Source: Diphasiastrum complanatum
Taxonomy: Eukaryota > Streptophyta > Lycopodiopsida > Lycopodiales > Lycopodiaceae
Direction: 5' to 3'
Length of the DNA stretch: 64,000 bases
NCBI GenBank assembly: GCA_029204225.1
Contig: CM055105.1
Location: 14,732,147 to 14,796,146 of the forward strand
This document shows, one piece after another, positions 14,301-24,036 of this stretch. A program made the translations under genes and the position numbers. A model generated the notes under the pieces. That model did not search any database. It saw only the letters and a program-made list of their open reading frames with translations, and was not told the DNA's origin. Position 1 is the stretch's first letter; each line of letters starts with the position of its first letter.

Positions 14301-14376
14301 AATCAACCACAGTATCAAGAGCTACAGTATTTACGATTCCATCACCTCCAGTTGTGGAATCTTGGAGGTTCATACG
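11290..14376. other. Unassigned AT-rich region with short decayed ORFs
   Basis: A plus-strand acidic, Asn/Glu-rich frame lies at 12315-12536 (SEDDEQLDNQGHNSNEG). A further frame at 13204-13479 looks protein-like (EMDIIILCKHLVHSILLET) but matches no family I know. The DNA between 12300 and 13480 has coding-like Glu/Asp composition in several frames with many stops, as in an old degraded gene. Nothing else recognised. Confidence 0.3.
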
Positions 14377-14799
14377 TCAGACCTTTTTGGGAGCCTGAGA
14401 AGAGGATGGCTTGCTCCTTCTAGGGGCAGGTTGCTTGCGAGGCCTCTTAGTGGGAAGGTTGGTCCTATCAAGGGGTTTAATCCGATGAGCAGCGGGTTCA
14501 CCCTTGTGAAGTCTACAAAATCGCTCCCTCATTCTATATAGAATTTGAAAATCTTTGGGCATTATGGTGACCCGCTTGGCATGGATGGAAAGCAAAAAGG
14601 AATCTTCAAAAGAAAGAGCCAAATAGTCCTTTGTGGATTCCTGCAAACACTTCAATGCTCCAGGTGTGAAGCTGACATCACTCTGCAGATTATCTCGGGT
14701 AATCAGATGAACAATTATGTGGAAAGGGCTCTTGGTATCAGGAGCAGGGTGGATCTTTGATATTTCTTAATCTCATAGAGCCATATGCTCCTGTTACAC
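14377..14799 (-). pseudogene. Divergent histone H3-like reading frame, frameshifted, with basic C-terminal extension
   Basis: A possible exon start follows CTATAGCAAACCAG at 14799. It reads WLYEIKKYQRSTLLLI (compare REIRKYQKSTELLI of H3), then after a one-nucleotide frame change near 14725-14740 PFHIIVHLITRDNLQ, then ALKCLQESTKDYLALSFED (compare ALQEAAEAYLVGLFED) and HAKRVTIMPKDFQILYRM (compare HAKRVTIMPKDIQLARRI). The whole histone fold (alpha-N to alpha-3) is present in order at near-canonical length, with about one extra residue in loop 1. Canonical H3 stops after RRIRGERA; here about 47 more residues follow, rich in Lys/Arg/Pro/Ser (RPRKQPAPRRSKPSSSQ). The N-terminal tail is not seen and may lie in an upstream exon. 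LLIP and loop length recall CENH3 weakly; MPKDFQ keeps the H3-type Met-Pro. Most likely a pseudogene or very divergent variant. Confidence 0.6.
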
Positions 14800-14962
14800 C
14801 TGGTTTGCTATAGAGGATTAACAGCAGGGGTACTAGTGGATATAGTCCCAAGAGAGAAGAAATCCCTCTGGTTCTGTTTGACCCTAGACATGAGGGTAGT
14901 ATAGGACGTATTGGTCTTGTGCGAGTGTAGACAATGAAAGTAATGAAAGAGAAAGCTAACGG

Positions 14963-15010
14963 TGCACAGAAGCAATATGTACGATCGTAATATTGCTCTT
15001 GTGCGCACGC
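14963..15010. repeat. Inverted repeat, left copy
   Basis: A near-palindrome around GAAGCAATATGTACGATCGT and its complement ATATTGCTCTTGTG. It is repeated in altered form at 15563-15610 (AAGAGCGATATGTC ... ACATATTGCTTTTGTG), bracketing about 600 bp between the H3-like frame and the next gene. Confidence 0.55.
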
Positions 15011-15203
15011 AGAAGGAGACATAGATAAGGGAGGAAAGAGGGCGTGCAGAGAAACGATATGGCATGAAAATCGGAAGAAAACCAGTGAAACTAACTCCAA
15101 GCTCACGAATATGTGTACTCGATTTTTTTCCGCACGTGTGTGGTCGCACATGCGATCGCAGGCGGCCTTCACACCTGTGTTAAAAGTTCTTGAACCAGAC
15201 ATC

Positions 15204-15380
15204 GACATGTGTCATACTCCATCGAATCAGAATATGACACATGGCTTTTGTACGGCTTCACGTGTGGAGGATTTTAAGCGAATCATCGTACGACACATGT
15301 CATACTCCAACGAATCAAAATCGGACACATGTCTTTTGTACGGCTTTACATGTGTGGAGGATTTTGAGCGAATCATCATA
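15204..15380 (+). repeat. 88-bp tandem duplication
   Basis: Two copies (15204-15291, 15292-15380) of a unit with GACACATGTCATACTCC, TTTTGTACGGCTT and GTGTGGAGGATTTT. Each unit holds CACATG/CACGTG-type palindromes (E/G-box-like). It lies upstream of a TATA-like box, so it could be a duplicated promoter element. Confidence 0.75.
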
Positions 15381-15424
15381 CGACACGTGGGCATTTGACC
15401 ATTGACTTGCATGTGTGAGATGAC

Positions 15425-15430
15425 TATAAA
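15425..15430 (+). promoter_or_regulatory. Putative TATA box
   Basis: TATAAA in GACTATAAAGGGC, about 240 nt before the first ATG (15667) and just downstream of the 88-bp tandem repeat. Position and context fit a core promoter; no other evidence. Confidence 0.4.
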
Positions 15431-15562
15431 GGGCACGATCCCCGAAAGGTTACCTCTTTCAACTTTCTCGGGTCTCTGCGTGCGTATTTTATATCTATTT
15501 TCGTCACATATCACTTCTGTGCTCGTCCTATTTGTTCCCTTATTGTAACATCTTTCTTTGTG

Positions 15563-15610
15563 TGCACAAGAGCGATATGTCATTCGTACATATTGCTTTT
15601 GTGAATTCGT
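15563..15610. repeat. Inverted repeat, right copy
   Basis: Partner of 14963-15010; contains AAGAGCGATATGTC facing TACATATTGCTTTTG. Lies in the presumed 5' leader of the downstream gene. Confidence 0.5.
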
Positions 15611-15666
15611 AGTGTTATCCCTTCATCTTCGGTTACTCCCCTCTCGCATAGAACTGATACTATTCA

Positions 15667-17094
15667 ATGGCTTCCTCCTCTGGTCCTAGTCGTGAGCGTT
15701 TGTTGTCCAGTTTTCTCTCTGAGTTTTATATAAATGAGCGCATAGAGTACTTCAAGTCCCTCTTCAGGCCTTTTCTAAATGTGTTCAATATGGCACAACA
15801 GAGTCTTGATGTTTTTTATGACCAATATATTAGATTCAGGGATATAGTTAGTATTCCCTCCAATCTCTGTGTCTAATTTGTCGTTTATGCATTTCACGGA
15901 TCTTGTACATACTCTTTCACATTATAAGCAGCGACTAGACAAGATGTACACTAAACTTTTTGATCAATTTAAGAATTCTAGTGAATGTAATGTTTGTAAT
16001 CGGAAATGTCATTTTCTAGAGTATCAGATCGGATTTGTGTTTTCCCTTTTGGCACAAATCCCAGTAGAGTCAAATACTTCAATTCCTGATACTAAGATCC
16101 TTTTATCCTCCACTACTGAACATTCTATAAAGGATATCAGCTCTTGGTTGATACTCCTGATAAAGACAATGAATATTTGAGTGTAGATACTAATATGTTG
16201 AGGGATGCTTTCATTGGCTCTAATGCCAATACCGAGCAAAATATTGCTAGTGTGCATTCTAAATGCTTTTTTGATTTGCCAAAATATTATATAAATGAAG
16301 ATCTGTATATTACAAAGACAAATTTATGTGTTTTTTTTAATTATTGTGAGGATGAGGTGCTTTGTGTATTGTTAAGCACCATTACTGAGTTCTCTGACAT
16401 TGTTGATTTTGAAACCGAAGACTTAGTGTTGGGCATTGACTATGATGATGAGGAGGGAATTCTAACTGGTGAGTAATGTTTGTCCTAGGCTATGGCAAAC
16501 GTTAGTGCTCATGGACGAAGTTTGCCTTCTGATGAGGAGTTTATTTCATTCCAAGCCCAGCTGGGATTCCCTCGTCCATCGGTTATGAAATTTGTTGATG
16601 ACTCTTCTTCAATGGGTGGTCACAATATACATCATCCCGATCTTGTTGCAACAGATGATGATGAATGTGTAAGTTTAAAAGTTTTACTGTACGTTTGTTT
16701 ATCTGATGTATGTGTTTTGCTGAATTTAATTTGTGCTAAAAACTCCAATTGTGTAATTGCAGAATACAGTTTTTATCGATGACTTTGCTACTCGTCGAGG
16801 GGGCTTCAGACAACATTCATCATCTTTCCACAGGGACAGTGGCCTCGGTCACTACTTGAGGCACTTTCAAAATACTGAAATTTGCATTGCTCATTCCAAA
16901 TTCAGTCCAGTTGGAGAGACAATGATAATGGCTGTGAAAGCCTTATCTTATCATTTAGGTGGACATAAATTTGTGAGAGCAAATAAAATAATTTTTGTGA
17001 AGAGATCTTATGTTTTAGACATATTAGGATTTGTAGATGGGAATACAGAAAAAAAATTTATCATTGTATTTAATGTTTATTTTTTTTCGGTCTA
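15667..17094 (+). pseudogene. Unidentified multi-exon gene
   Basis: Opens MASSSGPSRERLLSSFLSEFY with a helical, aromatic-rich segment. Frames change near 15860 and 16130 without good splice sites, so indels are likely. A coding stretch to 16476 is acidic at its end (FETEDLVLGIDYDDEEG). The next block starts at 16492 (MANVSAHGRSLPSDEEFISF) and has one convincing intron, 16669-16762 (94 nt, TGT|GTAAGT ... TTGCAG|AAT, phase 0). It continues with FIDDFATRRGGFRQHSSSFH and KFSPVGETMIMAVKALSYHLGGHKFV to a stop near 17094. Two CxxC-like pairs (ECNVCNRKC, about 15985) might bind metal. I do not recognise the family. It is arranged head-to-head with the H3-like frame and downstream of a plausible promoter. 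Either a decayed host gene or a transposon gene. Confidence 0.45.
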
Positions 17095-17096
17095 AA

Positions 17097-17640
17097 TGAC
17101 CATCCATTTGAAAGTCTTGATCTAGTGGTATCCAAGTCTCACTCATTTTCTTAAATCTTTAATAACTGAAGGCTAGACTAAGCATTTGTTTCTCAATATG
17201 GTAATGAAAAATCATTGAAGATCTTTTTATCCTACATTCTATACCTCCATTTGTCTTAATGTCCCAGCCTTGATCCATAAGGTTTGATAAAATATCGTCC
17301 GATAAATCTTTACAAACAAATAAAGTTGGTGTCCTGAGGTAGAGATGATCCCGTCAACAAGTTTGGTCTAGGTTATCAATTGAGCTCTTCTCCTTTTGCT
17401 ATCACATGGCATGGCTTTGGAGCTAGATCCAGGAGGGATCTAGGATTGGTTGGGTGGTTTTGCTCCATGAGTCTCTCTTGTTGTGTTTTTTCCTATCCTC
17501 ATCTTAGTGGTGTTCCTTAGTGGTCTTTACATTGGTATTAGAGCCCGACTAAGATGCGGTTTAGGATGGGATGAAGACAAGTTCTACATCAAATCAAAAT
17601 TGGAACGCACTTGGATTCGCATCCCAGATGGATTGCTATT
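17097..17640 (+). mobile_element. LTR-retrotransposon fragment with primer-binding site, copy 1
   Basis: Homologous to 22262-23290 but lacking about 410 bp (junction near 17338). Ends with the LTR edge and TTGGTATTAGAGCCC (about 17530), a mutated initiator-Met tRNA primer-binding site, then about 100 bp of leader. No gag-pol follows. Confidence 0.65.
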
Positions 17641-19256
17641 TTCTTTTTTCAAGAAAAATTGGGTTTGGATTCACTAACTCGTGTGAGGCATGCTTTTCAA
17701 ACTTGGTAGTAGATGCTCTTCTCCTTGTTTGATTTTATTAGAGATGATATGGATTAGTGTCAAATTCATTCTTATTTTTTTTGAAGCCTTGAAAAAATTT
17801 CCATTTGAAGTAGAATGATCTGCATGAGTAGATCCACTTTAACATGTTGCAAAGGTCTACCAACAACAATCACTATTGTGGAAGAGCAATAGAAAACAAG
17901 ACAATCATATTTATTCAATTTATAGACACGTTACTTCAATAAGAGAAAGCCCTGGTTGGATATCAATATAGATGTTGTGAAAGAATAATAAGAACAATTA
18001 TTTGCAAAATGCAAATATTTTAGAATTCATGTATAGAGTCTTTATTTTAATAAAAGAAAGCCCAAGTTGGGCTCCTACATATTGACAATGAGAAATATGT
18101 TATCTTTAAATGTCACTCTATTGACTCATTATTGCAATAAATTGGAGCCTATTTCTCTATCAATACATTTTAATAATTTCTATACATTGTATAATATTTC
18201 TATGTTTTGCTTTTTGTAAGTGTTGTGTCTTTGTTCAAGATGACTACATCCTCATTAGCGTTAGACATATCACGAGACGGTGTCCTTGCTTGAGCTGTTG
18301 CCCTAGCCAATATGCTAAGGATGATCTCATGTCGAAACTTGTACACTTCATTTGTTGTATAATCACGGAGGACGAACTGCAATAAAATATATCATATATT
18401 AGATGAAGATTTATGATAAACAATTATAATTATTTAATGAGAAAAGAAACTAAATAACTCACCTTCGAAATATCAACATCCTCTTGAATATTGTACCACT
18501 CAAAAATAACTTTGCTTGAAGAGAGTACACAATGCACAACTAAATGAGTTATTTTGCTAGGGTGTCTGCAGTACGTTCAACTAATTAAAAATGGGAGGTA
18601 GAAACTAACACTAAACAAAGAAGATAAAACGTAAAATCTTTTGAAACATGAAATGGTGGAGGCCTCATTTTTTTAAGCCCTTATAGTTTTTTGGTAATTC
18701 ACATAAATTTTGAATTTTAAATTTAAATATTAATTAATAAATTGTAAGATACTGCATTTGGGCAAATATTTCAAATTTGAACCGAGTGAGGCAAAATATT
18801 TTAAAAAATTTCAATTCAAAATGCCAAAAAACACAAACATTAATTGGGTGTAATTTGTTATTATAAATAATCATTCTTAAATTAGATAAATTAACAAATT
18901 TAAAAAGCATTAATTTTTTTAACTTTAAAAAATACGATTCAAAAGATTTTGATCAAAGTTGCAACCCACGATTCGGAACGCATTCCGGATGGCGATTCTG
19001 ATCACGTTCCGGATCGCGTTCCTGAATTTCCCATTAGGATTTCCCGGAATGTTTTTTTTTTTTTTTGTTGAAATTTTTTTTAATGCCAATATGGGTATCA
19101 AATGGAAGGGTTTTTCAAGAGCAGTCCATTTATCAAGTTTGCCACCATTTTCAAGACCATTGTCGTCCATTTTCAAAGCATTGAGTATTCTACCATTAAG
19201 TTATTTTTCACCATTAAATCATTTTCTACAATATTGTGTGAAATGAAAGCATATTG

Positions 19257-19382
<126 letters not shown>

Positions 19383-19479
19383 AAGTTTGTAGAAATTAGA
19401 ATGTGAGAATTACCTACTAAAGTAGACCATGCTGGAACAAACCAATCGAAACACAAACCTTGAAGAGACACAATGTAAA

Positions 19480-20450
19480 AACGTGAAAATATATAATGTC
19501 GAGCTCAAGGCCAGTGGATGATTCACAAATATGGAATGTACAAAGTCATCTACAAATTACCTTGCTACTCTTTTATCGAATATCCACAAAGAACTCACAA
19601 AAGAGCTTCATGAGGCTCTAGTATAGTATATGAATGATGTAGATGATGGGGGCCTTGAGTGTAGTTTAACTTTATGATTGCTTCTTTGTCAAAATATACA
19701 AATTGTACATCCATCAAAAAAGTTGTGACAAGCATTCACATAGAATATGGATCATATATCAACTTGGTCTCTCTTACCATAGCATCCAACTCACCAACAA
19801 GGCTTCCCAATCATGGATTACTCCTGCTTGCTACTTCATGTTATCAATTTTCCACTTTGGCTTACCAAGCTAACCTTTTCCCTGACATCCTTCACCTTGT
19901 GACGCCATTATTGCATTGCTGCCAATAACAAGCTAGTATAAATGTCTCCCCAATTGTGACATTTCTCCCTTTGCAAAAGCATGTAAAGCAATCGTAACCA
20001 CCGAGTCTGACAATGTCATTGTCGATTCTCACCTTGAGATGCCGCTCCAAGTGTCCCTGACCTTGGTAGGTTCTAACTTTCGAGAAGTTGAACTAGAAGC
20101 CCCATGCCATTCCACCATATTCACCAACATATCATGACATAATGTTCGAATCTCACTTGTGATTCGTTTCCCTCTCTCAAATCTTGCCAATCAAGAGTCT
20201 CACGATGCTCCTTCCTCCTCCTTCCTTTGAGCTTTCAAAGGTTCTAGCTATGGCAGAAGGGGTTCATGGCCACCCCACCATTTAGCATTGGAAGCGTTTA
20301 CAGTTAGGTGATTTTTTCTAGAACCCCAATAAATTCATGTTGTTTGTTTTGTAGAAGGATTAAAATTCAGATTGTTGTAAAATAGCAGAGGAATCGACTA
20401 CCATTGTAGGAATTCAAGATCTAAATGGCTATTGAAACTCTTCAGACGAC
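19480..20450. other. No gene recognised
   Basis: Mixed-composition DNA with only short frames on both strands; nothing I can assign. Confidence 0.4.
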
Positions 20451-20454
20451 CATC

Positions 20455-20885
20455 ATAAGTTCTCTCTTGACTTATGCTCATCAGCATAAGTTTTCTTTGG
20501 ACTTGTGCTCAACATAAGTCCTCTCTCGACTTATGCTAAGCATAAATGCTCTCAACATAGGTCCTCTCTCAACCTATGCTCAACATAAGTGCTCATTGCT
20601 CAACACTGGACTTATGCTCAGCATAAGTGCTCTCAACATAGGTCCTCTCTCAACCTATACTCAACATAAGTGCTCATTGCTCAACATAAATACCCATTGC
20701 TCAACACCGGACTTATGCTCAACATAAGTACTCATTGGACCTATGCTCAGCATAAGTGAGGGATGGCCTAGCATAACTGTTCATTGGACTTATGCTCAAC
20801 AAAAGTACTCTATGGACTTAAGCTCAAACCTATGCTCAACATAGGTCCTCATTGGACTTATGCTTAACATAAGTTTTTTCTCGAC
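20455..20885. repeat. Array of short palindromes (ACTTATGCTNANCATAAGT type)
   Basis: More than ten copies of ACTTATGCTCAACATAAGT or ACCTATGCTCAACATAGGT, spaced by CTC-rich linkers (TCCTCTCTC, GCTCATTG). Some adjacent blocks are direct repeats (for example 20545-20600 and 20632-20680). Same core motif, TATGCTNANCATA, as the hairpin at 2027-2445. No coding sense. Confidence 0.8.
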
Positions 20886-20894
20886 GAGAGACAA

Positions 20895-21980
20895 CCTATA
20901 AATTACAAATTAAAAATCTAAAATAAAAAATAGAAAAAATCTATTTTATTTTTACAAAAACCCCAAAAAAACCTATAATTAATAAAAAATAATTAACTAA
21001 TTATAACTGATTAATTAATTAAAAACAAAAATTAAAAATTAAAATCAAAAAATCAAGAAATTCAATAAAAGGTAAAATTAAAAAACGTAAAAATCCCAAA
21101 ATATCAAAATTAAGAAATATTTAAAAAATCTAAATATCAAAAATATTAAAAATATTAGAAAAATCAAAAAAACTAAAAAATAGTAAAAATATAAAAATAT
21201 GAAAAAATCACTAAAATCACAAAATCTAAACATCAAGAATAATTTTTTTTTAAAATAATAAAATAATAAAACAATAAAAAATAATTTTTAAAAAAAAATT
21301 AAATATCTGAAAACTTAAAAATTTAAAAAAATAAATCTAAAAACTGAAAAATTACAGAATTAAAATAGATAGATTATAAAAGTTACAAAAATGAAGTGGT
21401 GCAGTAATCTTTAGATTGGAAATTTTGTTCTACTTCTAGATTAAAAAAATATCTACTTAAGATCTACGGTGGCTCCAATATATACAAATTTAGTTACTCA
21501 AGATCATGTAGTGGCTCCAACATATACAGATATTGGTAGACCTACTAGTTCTTATCCAAATGTTCTAGTTGAAATTTTTTATTGCATTGTAAAAATATTT
21601 AACACAAGTATGTATATGGACATTTTAGTTTGTTTTATAAGATGATTGTATTTATTTTAAAAATAATTGTTTTGTCAAAATGATTTTAGAAAATTTTGTG
21701 TTATTTTTTATTGATAATTTAAATTAGTTAGATAAATAAATTTTTTAAAATTTAAAATTTGTAATTTTTTTTTAAATGTTAAAATATTAACATTAAATTA
21801 CACGCAAGTTTTTAAAAATATATTAAAATCTTTTGAATCGTATTTTTTAAAATAAACAAATTGAAGTTATTTAAATTTTTAAATTTATCAAATCTAAGAA
21901 TGATTATGTATAATAACAAATTACACTCAATTAATGTTTGTGTTTTTTGGCATTTTGAATTGAAAATTTTTAAAATATTT
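20895..21980. other. Extremely AT-rich stretch
   Basis: A/T homopolymers and AAAAAT-type simple repeats; no gene or splice pattern. Confidence 0.6.
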
Positions 21981-22261
21981 TGTATCACTCGGTCCAAATT
22001 TAAAATATTTGTCGATTGTTGTTGGTAGATCTTTACAACATGTTATAAGCTCATGTATTTTTCGTAGCTGCAATTAGAAGAAAAAATCGTTAGTGGACCT
22101 GTATTTGTATACAACTTCATTTTGAATCAACTCATTCTCATATGCAATAGTTATAAACTACTTACGATTCTTCCATTGATAAAGAATCTGAAATAATCAG
22201 GTGATCTGATATAATTGAGACGCCAGTGCTCTTCCATCTCAATTATAGTTAAAAATTCTTT

Positions 22262-23300
22262 ATTGTATTTGATGTTTATTTATTTTCAATCTGAATGACC
22301 ATCCACTTGAAAGTCTTGATCTAGTGGTAGCCAAGTCCCACTCATGTTCTTAAATATCTAATAACTGGATCTACTGGTAGCCAAGTCCCACTCATCTTCT
22401 TAAATATCTAATAACTGGAGGTTAGACTAAGCATTTGTTTCTCAATATGGTAACGAAAAATCATTGAAGATCATTTTATCCTACATTCTATATCTACATT
22501 TGTCTTAATGTCCAAGCCTTGATCCATAAGGTCTGATAAAATATCGTTTGATAAATCTTTACAAACAAATAAAGTTGGTGTCCTTTGGATAGTTGTACTT
22601 GAGAATAAATCAGCAAACATATATAAAGAGACAATCCAGCTTAGAGGAACAATCTTCAATCTGATACTAATCTTCATTGCATTCTTCACATCTAACAATA
22701 GCTTGCATCTAAAGGATTCAAAAACAATACTATGATGAGTAGGCCACCCAACACGCTGAAAACTTGGCAATGGTATCTCACATCTAGATTTTATTCCACG
22801 TCGAGGTCTGTTGGTGACTAATGACCTTGAGAGGACCCGAACACTCTAATTGAGACATATGGAGTAGTGCATGTACATGTGACAAATATAGATAGGAAAA
22901 ATGCATGAAGAGTTGTGAACTATTTATAGTTGACCTGCATGAGGATTGCATGGGCTCATGCACGAAATCCTACTCTCTATATATTGGGGTAGAGATGATC
23001 ATGTCGAGGACTTTGGTCTAGGTTACCAGTTGAGCTCTTCTCCTCTTGTTATCACATGGCATGGCTTGAGGGCTAGATTCGGGAGGGATCTAGGATTGGT
23101 TGGGTGGTTTTGCTCCATAGTCTCTCTTGTTGTATTTTTTTCTATCCTCATCTTAGGGGTATTCCCTAGTGATCTCTACATTGGTATCAGAGCCCGGCTA
23201 AGATGCGGTTTTGGATGGGATGGAGACAAGTTCTACATCAAATCGAAATTGAAATGCACTTGGATTCGCATCCCAGATGGCATTAGAGAAAATTTGGCCT
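22262..23300 (+). mobile_element. LTR-retrotransposon fragment with primer-binding site, copy 2
   Basis: Longer version of the 17097-17640 fragment. Primer-binding site TTGGTATCAGAGCCCGG near 23180, matching initiator-Met tRNA better than copy 1. A local ~52-bp tandem duplication (CTGGTAGCCAAGTCCCACTC) lies at 22322-22425. The leader ends at a break near 23300; no gag-pol. Confidence 0.7.
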
Positions 23301-23309
23301 TGAAAAGGG

Positions 23310-24036
23310 CCCTATAAGGATTGCCACGTAGTATGACAATATTTTGGCAATGTAAAATACTAACATATAATCTTTGTTTGCTCGCAATCCTTCCCACATA
23401 GTCTTCGATTATTAGCTATTATGCGCATAGTATAGTCTGTGGCTGAAAAACATCATAACTTTGAACAACAGCTTGGATTGAGACGATTATAGTGCCATTA
23501 GAAAGCCCTTGACGAGGGCTTTTCAACAACACCCATTATGACCCAGTTCTAAGCGACGATGAAGAACTTATGGCCGGTCAAAGTTTTTGTTGGTCAACAA
23601 TTGGTCAAGTTGATTGACAAGTTTGACCGGGTTGATCAAGTGTTGACCAACCCAAGCTTTGACTGGCCATAACGTCTTCACCGTAGCTTGGAGCTAGGTC
23701 ATGTTGGGTGTCGTCGAAATGCGCTCGTCAGGTCAAACAATATCAGGTTGACCAAGTGTTGACATCCCAAAACTTTGACGAATTTGTACAAAGTTTTACT
23801 GTCACATAAAAAAACCATCTGGTTGGTACTATCATTCACAAATTCCTATCATTTGAGAGTTCCAACTCTTAGGAATAAGGCTCTTTAAAGTACAAATGTG
23901 AACCAAGTATCATTCTCATTCCATGTCACAATCTACAATAACAAATAGGTCAACTCATGGTCCCATATATATTAAAAATAAATTCAATTTAATGAATTCA
24001 ATAAACTGGTGCTATGCGATTTTCTTACAGGGATTA
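23310..24036. other. No gene recognised; GGTTGACC/TTGACC-rich segment
   Basis: Around 23570-23770 TTGACC and GGTCAA recur about ten times on both strands, as loose inverted motifs. No coding frame. TTGAC is the core of plant WRKY W-boxes, but in repeat DNA this may be chance. Confidence 0.3.

Noticed and set aside
14377-14799. Calling the H3-like frame a functional CENH3
   Set aside because: A frameshift, the missing tail and an H3-type MPKDF segment leave the class undecided; only an H3-like fold is supported.
15111-15398. Small Cys/His-rich protein over the 88-bp tandem repeat
   Set aside because: The frame merely follows the duplicated DNA unit and lies in the presumed promoter region.
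20455-20885. CRISPR-like array
   Set aside because: Repeats are palindromic with irregular spacing, spacers are not unique, and there are no cas genes; the DNA is eukaryotic.
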